DNA from: Cylicocyclus nassatus
Taxonomy: Eukaryota; Nematoda; Chromadorea; Rhabditida; Strongylidae
Length of the DNA: 64,000 bases
Direction of reading: 5' to 3'
Assembly: GCA_958299035.1 (NCBI GenBank)
Contig: CATQJL010000326.1
Span: forward strand, 1,192,232-1,256,231
Positions within the stretch are counted from its first letter, which is position 1; each line of letters begins with the position of its first letter. Shown here piece after piece: positions 48,301 through 60,221 of the stretch. Both the position numbers and the translations under genes were made by a program. The notes under the pieces are model-generated. The model saw nothing but the letters and a program-made list of their open reading frames with translations. It did no database searches and was not told the origin of the DNA.

Positions 48301-51300
48301 CCCCGCTGGCAGTTGACGAGGCATAGGATAGAGAAGTGGGACAATATCTAATATAAATGGAGGAAAACCAATGAAAGCTACTATAACTGTTATAACAGAC
48401 AAATTTTGGTGACTTTGCCTGCTTTTGGCAGCTTTTGCCCGAGTCTGATTTTGCAACTCGAAAATTTTTGATGAGTAATTTCGCATTTACTTTCGCAAGT
48501 TCACCTTTTTGAAACACGACTTTCAACGTTTTTCTCGAGAATTTTTCTCTTCTCTCCCTCTCTCCTCTCCCCCCCCCCCCCCCCCAATATAACATTTATT
48601 GGAGTTAACAACGAATAAAGTTTTACTTGAATTATGACTTTCTTGGCTCATCAGACGACTGGCGCTTGACTGCAAAGGTCAACCAATCGGCTATCGATTA
48701 GCGCAAATGCAACTAACGCAGTGACTATCTCAAAAGATTGAGAAAATTATCTCAAGAAATAAAAATGCAATATAGAGTAAGTTTTCCGCGAAGCCATTTA
48801 TAGGAGTTCATGAGAAACTTGAAATCGAGCTGAAGCTCTTACCTCTCTAAAAATTGTTCATCAATTCTAATCTCTGAAAGAATGCTAGAACTGCATTAAT
48901 GCGAGTTCATACAAAAGTCCATTTACCCTATTTTCAAGTGTATAAGCCGCACCCTTTTTGCTCTAAACGCGAGCAGACCCAGGCGTGCCGCCGCGCATAG
49001 GTCTCGCGAAGCGTCGCCTTATCGCATACTGCTCTCACTTAACGCGCTCCATGATGACAGTCAGTCTTTTGGCGTGTTCGCCTTTAGAGCGAAAAAGGTG
49101 CGGCTTATACACCTGGAAATAGGGTAAAAGACTCGTTTTTCAAAACTGGTCACAGACTTGTTTTTCCTTGTAACTCCACCCCAGCTCTTTTAAATTAGCC
49201 TTTTCCTTCAAGGAACTCCTGAGCAAAAAAGGCAAGACCCAGACTCAGAGCAGAGGGCGGAGCTTGGAAGGTTGCCAAATCCTTCTCGGCAGGCGGCCAG
49301 CTCCTCCCCTTTCCCCTTGGATACACGCGGTAAGGCCTTTGGTTCCTCCTGCACCACCGCTGTAAAAACTCAACTGTCTTGAAAGAATATATAAAGGCTA
49401 CTGCTTGCGATGGCGCAGCACCTAACCCCAAACGCGGTTCTACTTGTCGCGAACTGCGTTAGCCTTTATCAGTATTGATTTGGCACCTTTGTACGGCAGT
49501 AATCCAATGATAGTCATGTAAATCACAAAATGATAGTCATGTAAATCAGAAGAGAAAAAAAAGTAATTTGAATAGGCAAACTAAGTCATAAAAGAATGAT
49601 AAGCAGCCGCTTGTCTGGATCTCAAATCCTGATTGTACCCAGGTCTGCTTTCCAGAACAAACGAAACATATTTATAGATTACTCGAAAAACGAAGAAAAG
49701 AGGCAAAGAGAACATACTGCAGAAAAAAGTTGTCAGAAATTGATGTTAACCTTGTCGGTAGCTTCGTTAGGTTGATCAAGAAGAAAAGGCTCGGATGAAA
49801 CGGCCTCATGTCTTTTCTCTTTTCCTTTCTTATCGAGATCCACCAGCTATAATGAGTTTTATAAGGCATGCTTGCGACAGTAATGTTTGGCCAGTGGCCA
49901 AAATCGCGCTAACCACAGCTCCTCCATTCGGTGCGTCTATGACCGGAGCAGAATCAACAATATGAGCAGCATCATCACTTGCAGCATTAACATCATGTCC
50001 GTTAGCAAAATCTGTGGATTCGCTGGCGTTCTTTCTGTTCTTCTTGCCTTTTTTGCCCTCTTTGATATGAACCTAAACTTAAAATGAAGGTACTGTCAGT
50101 GTCTGCTGAACGATTGTAGAGATGTATAGTCACATGCAAGAACCTATAAGCAGAAGTCAAGAATTGCGCGAAAAAAAAGAACAAGTTTGCAAAGCCAAGC
50201 TGCCTGATTCTGGGTTTATAGAGTTTGTGTCTTGGCCGGCTTCCCATGGGCATGCGCCATACTTGATCGCTCAATCCACTTGATCCGCTTAATAGGTAGG
50301 CGCCAGATTAAGCGACTATTTTGTACAGCTGCAGAAGGCGCGCAGAGTTAACATTAATTTTGCGCACGATTGCCTGCTTCAGCTGCAGGACCGCGCAAAA
50401 TCAATGTTAATTCTGCGCGCCTTCTGCAGCTGAACAAAACAGTCGCTTATGGCACCTACAATAGGCTTCGTCATTGGCCAATTCAGTGAACTGACCATTA
50501 GCGAAACGGCTGTCCACTTGATCCGCTTGATCCACTTCACTACTGGTCAATTCACTGAATTGACCAATGACGAAGCGGATCAAGTATGGCGAGTGGCATA
50601 GGTGTCATCGGCTACGGGTCAGAAGTCACATCGCGCACGGCGGCCGCTTTGCCGCGCCCGAATTTTGTAGCCCACAAACTCTCCGGTGCTAACTGGCGAT
50701 TTTTGATGGCGAAAGAGTACGAGAAGCGATGCTATAATGTGAAGATTTAAAAGTTATCCACGTCATCAGAAAAACGCAATCCGCCCTAGAAAACCGCTCA
50801 AAATCTCTGCTAAAAAAACACGACGGTCACCTGAGTTAGATGACATCACCGTGCGTGGCCATACCTCGCTTCAGAGTGGACAAAACCTTTGCAAGGCACC
50901 TTCGATTTAGCTCGAAGAGGCGCATCTTCGATAGCCCGTTTGGATGCGATATGTACACGGTAGGCCTGATCTCAAGATCGAAAACAATTTAGCGGGTAGG
51001 GGACTAGCCAAAAAGGATGGTCCCAAGCGGACATCTGCCACAAACCAAGCAGCCATGCATAAAAATTTTCTACCAGCTGCGCGTAAGATAGAGCCTACCG
51101 GTGACCTTAAAGGCAGTGTCCAAGCAAAAAGTCGATTTTGAGATTTTGTGCTTACCCGGGCCTAATCGCCATGCTGAACCCGATAAACCACGATGGAGAG
51201 CGCGAAAACGTAAAAAAAAAAGCCCTAACGCAGGAGGGAAATCGCAGGCAGGCGGGGCCGTTCAGACCGTGACGTCACTCTCCCAAGTTTTAATCATGCA

Positions 51301-54300
51301 TTCCGATTCCTTCTCTATTCCGATTTTATGTCATGCGTTTCTCAGTTGGCTGGTGTTGATGTTAGGGCGACTAGCGGAAGCGAGAAGATCGCTCCTGAAG
51401 CTGGGAGAGTGACGCAACTATGTGAACAGCCCCGCTCACCTGCAATTTCCCTCCTCCGTTAAAGCCTTTTTCGTGATCCCCAGCGTTGATTTTCGGATTC
51501 AGCATAGCGAATAAGCCAAGGTAAGCACAAAATCTGTAATTAGAAGGTCCCCCGCCAAGACTGAGACGCAGAGTTGCGCGTGACCCTAGATATGAATGTG
51601 GCGGCATGCGTACCCTTCCGCATAGCAAAATTCGAACAGGTAGGAAATCCGCACATCACCATCGTTCTTCTTGCTTCAGATCCAAGTTATAACCCTGTAC
51701 TTGCGCGATGCTGTGTCTGAGGGGGGGGGGGGGAGGCACTTTTGCATGGCACTAAAATCCCAAACCTCCACCTTGTCCGGACACTGCCTTTGAGTCCTCT
51801 ACCCAATTTTCGCCGGTAGACTAACGCAGCGATAAGCACCCTGAGCAACCTACCGCAAGCAAAGTTCTGAAAGGATTTGCGAAATCTGCCAGCCTACCGT
51901 GCTTCTACCGTGGCCAAAAATGGACCCCTAACGATCCGTAGATCCACCTCGTCGAGCTGGATCGAATATTGCCATTATATTCAGATTGGTCCACTCTGAA
52001 AAGAATATAGCCATGCTACGATAATGCCACCTAACTCAGGTGACCGTCGCGCCATTTTTGAAGCACAGAGTGGAATTGTATAGTTCCGTATTTCGCTGTG
52101 CTTGCGGTGCCGAGCCTTTGCTGTGAATTTTGCGCATAACGAGTAGCTACGCCTAAACTGCCCACAATCTGGCGCGCAGTAGCCTGCATTATAGGCGACT
52201 TGGTATTACACGCGGAAATTTTGCCGCAAACTTTCTGCATCGCTAGAACACTATTCAAGCGAAATCTACAGACTGTACACAAATCTGGCAGCCGATAATA
52301 CCTCAGCAACGCACACACAATGCGGATTCAAACCCAAGCCTCCACCCAAAAAACCTCATTTAGAGGTTTCCTTCTTACTTCGCTTTTTTTTTGCTCCGCT
52401 GCATGCATGAGCAAGGTAGGTGTAGATCCTGAGAGTTGCATTGTTGTAAACGGTGGCGAGGATTTTCCAGTCCAGCCAAGTGAGTACAAGCGCTACATGT
52501 TATTATATCCAATCAGCTGAGTTGCGTGTACTCCAGCTTGTACTCACCTAAGATAACTGGAAAATCCCAAGACATTATAAACATGTCGGAATTAATTGTC
52601 GGTCCGTTTAGAAAGCGCTTGTTCCTAATATACAAGAAAATATTCGAAGGAATCAAATGATCATGTCAAAAAATTTTACGATTAAATAAATCCTTAATCA
52701 AGACAGCGTGATCGTACCGCTGTGGCCAAGGGAAACTAGCCACGACACACACTATACCCATCGTACAGAAAACGCTTGAGAACAAACTTCGATGGGAAAC
52801 TGTCGTTCGAATAAACTACCCAACAGTTTAGGCTCACCAGAAACACTACCTGTAGCACTGCACAAGGAGACTAATAGATTAATGAACTGACTCGGCAAGA
52901 TTGTCCGGGAAGCAATTTTTTACCCCCCCCCCCTCCTGAGGGGTCGCGAAAAAGTACCCTCTGTTTCTGAAACTCAAGAGAATTGTAAAACTTTTAAGGT
53001 AGTTCGAACTAGTTCTTTGAAATTCTGGCTTTATGACCCCTTATTGGGAAGTATCCAAAAATTAAGAATGGGACGAATGGGATGCGAAATTTTTGAGTTA
53101 TTTACATGAGTTATAAAAATGTGCGAGTTATTTATACTTGTAAGTAATTGCAATTTTTTAAATTTTCTAAAAATCAAAATAAGCCCTGTAAAAAATTTTT
53201 TTCGGAGGCGTGGCTGACGCCGCGCCCCTCTTTTCTAAAGATTTCGGAGTTACTGGCTTCCGCAAAGATTTTAGGAAGCATACCGAAAAAATTTTCGGAG
53301 TCCGTGGTTGACGCCACGCACCTTCGTCAGAAAGAAATTTTTGTCGCCCCCCCCCCCTCCCGAACGGAAATCCTGGGCCGACGGGATGGGGGGGGGGGAC
53401 GGGGGGGGGGAGGGGAAGAGCTCGATCAGCATAAACTTGACTCATTTAGTAATCAGATATAAGAAAAGGAAGATGGCTGTTCTGGATTTTATCGCACAGT
53501 TTCTAGGTTTTCAGAAGGCTTGTTTAAATATTCCGAATTTCGGATGATCTCGTTCTTTCATTTTTACCTCTGCAACCTGAGCTTATTGAAAAGTCCCCAG
53601 AGAACTTTTGGAAACTACATGCCTTACGCTTTCTGACAGAGTTTAAGCTGAGCAAACCGTTGTGACTGAAAGAAGTTATGACTTTCTGTAAATGGTGCAA
53701 ACGAACTTTCGGTTCAACCTAATATATATACCTCATGATGATTTACGTGTTCATCATCATGGTATTGATGCCCTTCGTCGGCGCGAGCATCGTCAGCAAC
53801 CATTTCGTCGTGTCCGTTATTAAGCACAGGCGATTCGTTCTCGCTGGACTTCTTCCTCTTGTCACCTTTATTCCTCGAATGCTTAATTCGAGAAGTAAAG
53901 CGTCTGCAGTTGAGTCTGTCCTAATTGTGTATGCTCACCTTTTCGTCGTCACGTGTGTTAACAGGAAGAGCATCTACTGGAGAGCGCTTTTCTCCTGCAG
54001 CACCAGACCGATCCTCGACGTTGACCTGCTCCTCTGTAGACTCATGCGTCTTTTTAGCAGTGGATCCTTTGTCCATTCTGTCAAGAATAGGATTTTCATT
54101 ATACTCATGACTGGGTCTCGTCTGCATCTTCTCAGGGTTAGACTCCATCTGCTTCTTCGCACCATCTTGTCCCTTAGTTTCTTCAGAAGATAATACTTCT
54201 GGTTTTTTAACATCATCGTGTTTCTGTTTGGTACGAACGTCAGGTTCTTGCTGCTTTCTCGAAATTAACACCTCCTCCTCAGCTTCAGCCTCGACAGTCT

Positions 54301-55569
54301 TCTGCTTTTTTCCAGCGCCGTGCTCATTTGAACTTTTGTTCGCATCCTGATCTTTTTGCTTCCTCCCAGTAAGGTGCTCTTTTTGTTCTTCAGTGTCACG
54401 ACTAGCTTCTTCAACTTTATCACCAGTGAGCCCCTTTTCCTTCTTCTTCTTCTTTTTCTCGGTCTGAAACGAGTACGAATAAGGAAGACAAAAGAAGCTA
54501 GCCACTTCATAATTAGCTGTCTTTGCGTAAAAATCAGGCAATTTCGGATCTACGCAAAACGTCGCGGCTATATTTTTCTACAGTTAAAGAAAGAGATAGC
54601 GAACCTCGACAGCCGATTTTGGAACTGCAACGGTAGGCGCCCCAGTGGGTGAAGAGTGCTCCTGGAACATATATAAATACTATAGTAAAATTGCTGGGAA
54701 GCAGTACACGTTTACATGCCGTCATATACTATTGATGGCACTTTCAGCAGTACCCACCATTCTAGGTGTAGAATCGGTGACCGTTTTCTCAACTTCTGCC
54801 GCCTTTTTCTCCTTCTTTGCCTTCTCCTTTTTCAGCTCCTACAAACGAATAACAATAAAGGAGTAATTAGAGAGAGGGAGAGAGATGATCCAAGTTTGAA
54901 AGAAAACTGCTCACGGGTTGGGCTGCTTGACTAGCATCTTTCTTCTTCTCCTCTGCAGCCTTTTTTTCAGCAGCTTTACGTTCAACTTCCGCTCTTCTCA
55001 ATTCCTCTTCCTTTTTCTTCTGCATTTCTTGCCATTTTTGATATTCGAGCTCTTCCTGGAGCCTTTGCTCCTCTTCTATTTTGCGTTTACGTTCTTCCCT
55101 CTACAAAGAAATTTGAAATTTATTTCTAGTCAAGAAGGAACCACCTCTTTCTCTTTCCTTTCCAGCTCCAATCGTCGGGCCTCGTCGTCAATTTGCTTGG
55201 CAATCAACTTTTTCTCTTTCTTCCTTTCCGCACGACGAGTACGTTCTTCTTCGCTTACCTTGATAACGTAACGTATACAATGGAACACATCAGCCTGGTA
55301 TACTTCTAGTGAAAATCACCTCTTTGATGGTCGGAACTAAGGTATGAGTGAATAACTGGCGCTTCTCTGCCACATCAGGACTATAGACGAGTGTATGGGC
55401 CCTGAAGAAATTGCTGTGTTTTACTGAATATATATTAGAGTTCAAAGACACAATCTCACCACTGCTTTTGTCTTAATCGCGAATTCTTCACTTGCTTGCC
55501 TCTATTCCTTCTGACATTGGTCGTGTGATGATTAGTGTGTGGTCGTTTCACGGAACGAGGAGATCGCAT
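42395..55569 (-). CDS. Long charged coiled-coil protein, 14 exons, 694 residues, family not recognised
   Basis: Exons: 55569-55460, 55401-55320, 55258-55145, 55100-54915, 54838-54758, 54661-54605, 54463-53939, 53881-53732, 50072-49917, 45431-45366, 45077-44982, 44927-44828, 44776-44637, 42616-42395 (TAA). All introns are GT-AG and phases agree throughout (2085 nt). The N-terminus is basic (MRSPRSVKRPH), followed by AHTLVYSPDVAEKRQLFTHT. Residues about 65-210 are a Lys/Glu/Arg-rich predicted coiled coil (RRAERKKEKKLIAKQIDDEA). The 175-residue exon 7 is acidic/basic low-complexity. Exons 8 and 9 encode similar peptides (NKGDKRKKSSENES..NGHD; GKKGKKNRKNASES..NGHD), suggesting exon duplication. 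The C-terminus (exons 13-14) is more globular: LVSHTLKKAKHDIVEIDP and RIFKVSSFLSAFANYHVEES, ending VEEVLAEEGQT. I see no signal peptide or membrane segment. Exons 3-11 are all multiples of three in phase 0. The exon 8 acceptor (GAATTAAG) is the weakest call. Confidence 0.78.
43431..43864. mobile_element. CAAGGGAA-family MITE with TGA duplication (last intron of the long gene)
   Basis: The left end CAAAGGAATGATCAGAAGTC and right end GACTTCTGACCATTCCCTTG are inverted, flanked by TGA on both sides (43428-43430, 43865-43867). Interior pairing includes AACAGACTGCATACCACTGG / CCAGTGATATACAGC-type sequence. It matches 62559-63011 inside and at its ends. Confidence 0.8.
45568..47399. mobile_element. 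hAT-type fold-back element, 1.8-kb palindrome with 8-bp duplication
   Basis: The ends read CAGAGGTGCGAT and ATCGCACCTCTG. They are flanked by perfect 8-bp direct repeats CTCGCGAT at 45560-45567 and 47400-47407. CAGxGGTGCG ends plus an 8-bp duplication are hAT hallmarks. The arms form one continuous inverted repeat of over 900 bp around a 23-bp loop at 46514-46536 (CCAAAGTCTCCCCC / GGGGGAGACTTTGG). The inner 250 bp are almost identical and the outer arms more diverged. Each arm contains GCGACTTCATAGGTT-type blocks spaced about 170 bp. No transposase frame. It lies in the 45432-49916 intron of the long gene. Confidence 0.88.
47740..47865 (+). repeat. GGTGCAGGAGGAACCAAAG repeat, copy 1
   Basis: GGTGGTGCAGGAGGAACCAA followed by CCGCCTGCCCAAGGGGGAAA and GGAGGCTCCGCCC recurs inverted at 49195-49370. 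Divergence is considerable (roughly a quarter of positions by eye). Confidence 0.55.
48926..49124. mobile_element. Pogo/Tigger-like MITE, 199 bp, TA duplication
   Basis: The left end CCCTATTTTCAAGTGTATAA then GCCGCACC, and the right end GGTGCGGC then TTATACACCTGGAAATAGGG, are inverted. TA flanks both sides (48924-48925, 49125-49126). The TATAAGCCGCACC-type core near the ends resembles pogo/Tigger termini. Non-coding. Confidence 0.8.
49195..49370 (-). repeat. GGTGCAGGAGGAACCAAAG repeat, copy 2 (inverted)
   Basis: This is the inverted relative of 47740-47865. The minus strand reads GGTGGTGCAGGAGGAACCAA, then GGGGAAAGGGGAGGAGC. The two could be separate copies or the decayed ends of one larger element that the Tigger-like MITE and other DNA now split. 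Confidence 0.5.
50294..50461. mobile_element. Fold-back MITE, 168 bp
   Basis: GGTAGGCGCCAGATTAAGCG on the left pairs with CGCTTATGGCACCTAC on the right. Arms: CAGCTGCAGAAGGCGCGCAG / CTGCGCGCCTTCTGCAGCTG and TTAACATTAATTTTGCGC with its complement. Confidence 0.75.
50463..50577. repeat. Short imperfect palindrome next to the preceding MITE
   Basis: CTTCGTCATTGGCCAATTCA near 50466 pairs with TGAATTGACCAATGACGAAG near 50556. The centre holds two GATCCGCTTGATCC-type repeats. Confidence 0.6.
50821..52049. mobile_element. CGACGGTCACCTGAGTTAG-ended element, 1.2 kb
   Basis: The left end CGACGGTCACCTGAGTTAGA and right end CTAACTCAGGTGACCGTCG are inverted. Arms pair for more than 150 bp with indels (TTCAGAGTGGACAAAACC / GGTCCACTCTGAAAAG; GATTTAGCTCGAAGAGGCGC / CCACCTCGTCGAGCTGGATC). 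Another MITE (51107-51791) occupies the middle. Confidence 0.7.
51107..51791. mobile_element. AAAGGCAGTGTCC-family MITE, copy 3 (nested, composite right end)
   Basis: The left end AAAGGCAGTGTCCAAGCAAA and right end CCGGACACTGCCTTT match the family. The 12840/30749-type hairpin covers 51107-51530, but the expected right terminus is missing there. A different 250-bp segment with a 14-G run ends in the family terminus at 51791. It is either an insertion near the right end or a recombinant between two family members. Confidence 0.7.
52440..52580. repeat. Short inverted repeat, possible solo MITE
   Basis: GGATTTTCCAGTCCAGCCAA then GTGAGTACAAGC near 52455-52490 pairs with GCTTGTACTCACCTAAGATA then ACTGGAAAATCC near 52530-52566. 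Element edges are not resolved. Confidence 0.5.
53140..53400 (+). repeat. Dispersed repeat with an internal dimer, copy 2
   Basis: This is the relative of 25080-25360. It shares AAAATTTTTTTCGGAGGCGT..GACGCC and AAAAAATTTTCGGAGTCCGT half-units, and the CGCCCCCC..CGGAAATCCTGGGCC tail. It lies in the 50073-53731 intron of the long gene and carries several C and G homopolymer runs. Confidence 0.5.
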
Positions 55570-58500
55570 CGCTACGCGTGATTGCTGTGTGCTTCGAATT
55601 TGAACTGTACTGGAATAGGTGAGAGCAGTTGAAGCGTTTCACGAGAACAGGACACAATACTTCGGGCCTAATTGCTGTTGGTTGGGTAAGTCTCGAGTGA
55701 AAGAAACTTCGGAAAAACAAATAAAAAATGTTCCTATCGATCAAGCAAGATGCCGCATTCAGCTATGAGTCATCCAGAGTCAAGCATGGGGCTTCGCTCT
55801 TCGACGGATAATCAGCAAACATTGCAATGAAAAAGTGCGCAAATAACGCTTATGGGCTTTATTAAACTGAGGGCAAGATTTAAACAGAGAGTGAGGAGAG
55901 TCTCCGCGATGAAAGTTGCCTTGTTTGCTGTGAGGTGTACCACTGTATGAGAGATGACGAACAAGAAAGTGAGGAGCTTCATCAGTTCCTTTGAGACACA
56001 CATGACCAAATTTTTTTCAAGCAACATTCAAATTCGCGAGACTCACATACCGCAGCTCTGATATAAAACTCGATGAGCAACGAAATCCAGTAAGTTCAAA
56101 GTTTTCTCGCAATATTTTCTACTCAGCAACATTCAATCGGTAACTGTGAAAAAAATGTTTGATAAAGATGCTACTCAAAGGGAAGTCGTTAATCCATGCG
56201 TATTTCGGATTATTAGCTTCTGAAGGAGAGACCTGCACAGCAACCACAACATCATCAACACTGTTCAATGGCGTCTGCACTTTCAGCTGCTTTGCATTCT
56301 CGCTGTCGAATAATGATGTAGCGGAAGGTGGGAGAACAACAGAATAAGTACGTTTAGAATGCAGCTGAAATTGTTTGCAAATTTCAAGCCGGCTTCGATT
56401 AGCTGCTGCCAGGGTTTTATTTGTCGCATAATTTGATGAACTAGAACGGGATCACAGCTCAACCTCTGAGTCCTCTCAACAAAATTTTCTCTTTTATTTC
56501 GTGAATAACGTGCGGTATCTGGCTTTAGTGGTACAAACTGAATGCAGAAACTTTTGCTCATGATTACGTGCAGCTTCAGGGAATAAACGCGCGGCATGAC
56601 ACGACAAGAAAGGCAAACGTATTTGTTAGATTCTAAAAGATGTCAGGAAATATGAAAGCAGCCGCAGATGATTCAATACACATATTCGAAGAGGTTCTCG
56701 AGTTTCATTCGGCGAAGGACGAATGCGCTGACAAAGCGCTTAATTGATTAAAGGCGCGGCATCTGCAAGCGCACAGACTCAGCAGGCATTGCAACAGACT
56801 TTTGCAAATTTGCGAGCGCATTCGCACTGATAACTTTGATCAAAGAATGACTGCTCCAATCTTCAAACGACATCATGGTAAAAGCAAACTGGCTTATACT
56901 GAAGAAGATGCCTCTACCAAAGCGTGCTAATGATAGTGAGATAGTGAGTATTCGAATTACCTCTGAAGCTTGCATATACAACGGAGATACAGCTGCCGCG
57001 GAGGTTGACTCCGTGAATCTGATTATGATATTTTGTGCAAATATATTCCTATGGTATCAGCTGCAGTGTTTTTTCCATCGCTAGAATATCTCCCACGAAA
57101 ACCAACCTGTTCATACATTAATTTGACACACAATACATGTTTGGTGATGTCTGTGTAAACATTTGATTTCAAAAACATTCTGCATAAACAGCGTTATTCT
57201 ACTGAAATACGCAGATGAACAGTGAGAGCACCCTTGGAAGACATACTGGTTGAATTGACGCTAACAATTCGAAACGATACATTACAGCAAAACCACGACA
57301 AGCAATGGCAATAGGAGCGATCTGCGAGATGTCGTAAGCCCACAAAGTGTTAGATTTCGACAACCGCCAATACTTGAGGTCATGGTCGGCAGAGGTTTTA
57401 AAAAAATCTCTTGTCGCGGTGAGTGGCCTGTGTTGCTCAATTTCACGAGGGGGAGGGGATTTCGAATGTCAAGCGACAAAGTAAAACGCAACTTTCCAAA
57501 ATGGAAAGATTGTATTGCCAAAAGATGACGGTAGTATTGTGAATGAAGTCACCTAACTCTCTTTAACAGCAACTGTAGGGGCTATCTCCTGAAGCATGTA
57601 AACAGTGAGCATTATAGCAAAATACGATCAATGTATGAAGACTCCACCAATTAATGGAGAGATAGTCGAAGGTTCTCTTTGTAGGCGATAAGAAAGTTTC
57701 AAACGCTCATTGTATTACGAAGGCACCTAAAGCATTATTTATCGTTGCGACCAATTTAACGCTTATAGTCTGACCTAAAGAGAGAACGGGAAAACTGCAG
57801 CTCACATGACCATGTGTCCATGCAACAGAAATTAGACGCTGTTAAATGAGTGTAGGAAACGGTGAAAGAATTTGCTATGGTACTGAAAAACGATCATATA
57901 TATCGTGATATTGCCAAAGTCTCAAAGCAGTTATACATGAAGTTTCATTTCTTGTAAAGAGGAACAAGGCACATGATTGTCAATGGAATAATCAGACAAC
58001 CACATTAGCGAAAGTGGATGAAGCAAAATTCAAAACATTACGGGCCATCTTGGCATATGTGTAGTATGCCTTCTAAATTCAAAACATTAGGGGCCATCTT
58101 GGCACAAGAGTAGTATGCCTTCTATCGCCAAAAAATAGATTCAAAAATATATTGTAAAGGATAGTCACCTGCGCTATGTGACAAATATCAGAGACCTAGG
58201 ATGGAATATGATCAGCGCCGAATTGAGGACAAACAGTAGTGAGCAGAGATTTAGAGCTAAAACTGCACAGACAGATGGATCCTTCTTTTCCGGAAGCTCT
58301 GAGATACGCTAAGTAATCATGTACGGTCGAAAATCAGCGCCGTTCCGAAGAAGTGGAATTCGACAATGAGTCGGGTTGAACGAGGGAAGCCAGAGACGCG
58401 GGCGCAGCGGATCGATGCCAGCCACCAGGCAATGTTGAAAACACACTCACCTACTCATTCGAGCGAACGAGAGATGAAGAGCAGTGTTGAGTTAGTACAT

Positions 58501-60221
58501 ACGTAAATCAACATATATACATAATTCGCACTTGATTTGCAGTGTTTCACCTCCTGAAGAACAATGTCAAAAGCTCAATGGCTTGGCAGGAAGTCACCCT
58601 TTGCAGTCTGTGTGCTGCGTTTAAGTCAGTACTACTCCGACTAATCAGCCTTCTGATTTGCAGTGAAGGAGGTGCGCTGGAGATGCTGCATTGAATCAAC
58701 CAGAAAGAGCGAAGGCATGACAGGGCAAAAGCAGCCTCAGCCATCATGACATTTCGCGCCTGTTTCATACACAAGAGCGCTTACGCTCATGCAAGCGCTG
58801 CGCTTATTTATGTTCGTTGTGTTAAAAAGACGTTTGCGCACGCATTATCGTAGCCTTGATGTCTCGATGATGAGCTGCAGTTTAGCAGACTAGCTGTGCA
58901 AGCAAGGTAGGTGATAGGTCTGAGCCAGCGAAACGCACATACTTCCGAAAAATCTTTTTTTATCAGCGTAAAGCTCACCTTCTAATCACGCCAACGCTAG
59001 CACACACAACAGCAGTTGGTCTGCAACTTGCTTGAAACTGTTTTACTAAGGTAAATTATTGGAAAAGAGATGACAACAAATAAGAATCCGCTGTTGGTTG
59101 AGCATAGATGGAAAAAGCAAGCATGCATCAAGACTTCATGCTCGACTGACGATGAATCTCGGCATAGTTTGTGTAATTTCAGTAGTGGTTTTTGAGGTGT
59201 AGCCAAGATTGATAACAGTAACATGTACGCGTCGTTCATCATCGTGTTCGATTGCAAGTTAGGGTGCTCCTGGCAGAAGTCGAACATGCTAGGATGACAG
59301 CGCGAGTTGGAATATCAAAATGCTTCATGAAGCGAAGGCACAGTTTTTGATAACGAAGAGGTGTTTTGCTTTGCTTTTTCGTGTTATTGTGGGCGAAATT
59401 CCGCGAGAATCGAATGTGGTTTTCGATGACCGAACCATACTATTATTTTTCAAAGCAGTCGCTTATTACCTCTCAAAAGGGAATTTTTTTGGGTGGATGA
59501 GAAAATCCGATTTTTTCGCCTTTCTTTTTGCAGATATATACGGGAACGCTTAGGTGAAGCCATTAAAATGAAGCGTCGAAGAAAACCCGAACAGAAGTGT
59601 TGTGATTCACAGGGAGCGCTGAAAAGAAAGGAAACACGACTAAGGGTTCCAAAAGCTCAAAATGTTTTCCTTTATTCCTTCCGAAAAAACTTGAAACATG
59701 GAGATCATCAAGCGTGCAGAAGCAGCACAGCTGTCCCTAATCGCAGTGTAAACGACATGGAAGCAAGTAGTGCAGGCCTTGAACATGCAAATGATCCAAA
59801 GCTATGTGATGGATCAGATGGCGGGATAATTTGAGAAGAGCCAGTCGTCACATCGCTACGGCGCTTCCAACTTCTCAGATCGCAAAAACACGAAAGGCTC
59901 TGCAGTGAGAAACAGGCCCACGATGACCTTGAGGGGCGCCGATAAAGTAAGCACAAACACAATAACGGTGAATTCGCACGCCATTGCCGTCGTAACGCGC
60001 GAACCACGAGGCGAGAACTTCGCTTTGCACGTTTTCGTTTATACTGGGAAGGTCAGCTCGTTACAGATCAGGGTGGCAGGGTGGTGGTGGGTCTATACGT
60101 TCAACAGGGACACAGCAGGACTCCTGTTACAGGGCTGTACCTGATCGTGACGGTCGGTGAGTTTGCGGCCATTGCTCATGCAATACGCCAACAAAACCTA
60201 TCCTTGTTTCCCTTCTGTTGT
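55570..60221. other. No gene supported over 4.6 kb
   Basis: The first part is the upstream flank of the long gene; a CACACAG acceptor lies 15-20 nt before its ATG. Candidate frames that I could not support are minus 55812-55976 (a signal-peptide-like MKLLTFLFVISHTVV start), minus 56283-56597, and plus 59520-59834 (which follows a TTTTTGCAG acceptor). No transposon ends were recognised apart from the small tandem repeat listed below. Confidence 0.35.
58029..58126 (+). repeat. Tandem duplication, two copies of about 50 bp
   Basis: AATTCAAAACATTACGGGCC ... AGTATGCCTTCT is followed at once by a second copy with GGGGCC and minor changes. Confidence 0.75.

Noticed and set aside
53735..54193. 152-codon hydrophobic plus frame
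   Set aside because: It is the reverse strand of the Lys/Glu-rich exons of the long gene; antisense of such sequence always looks Leu/Phe-rich.
55780..56027. Small minus frame with a signal-peptide-like start
   Set aside because: The hydrophobic N-terminus is suggestive, but the rest has no cleavage-site or peptide pattern and no exon partner was found.
59493..59834. Plus frame after a TTTTTGCAG acceptor, with a basic RRRKPEQKCC segment
   Set aside because: No upstream exon with matching phase or recognisable domain; kept only as a note.
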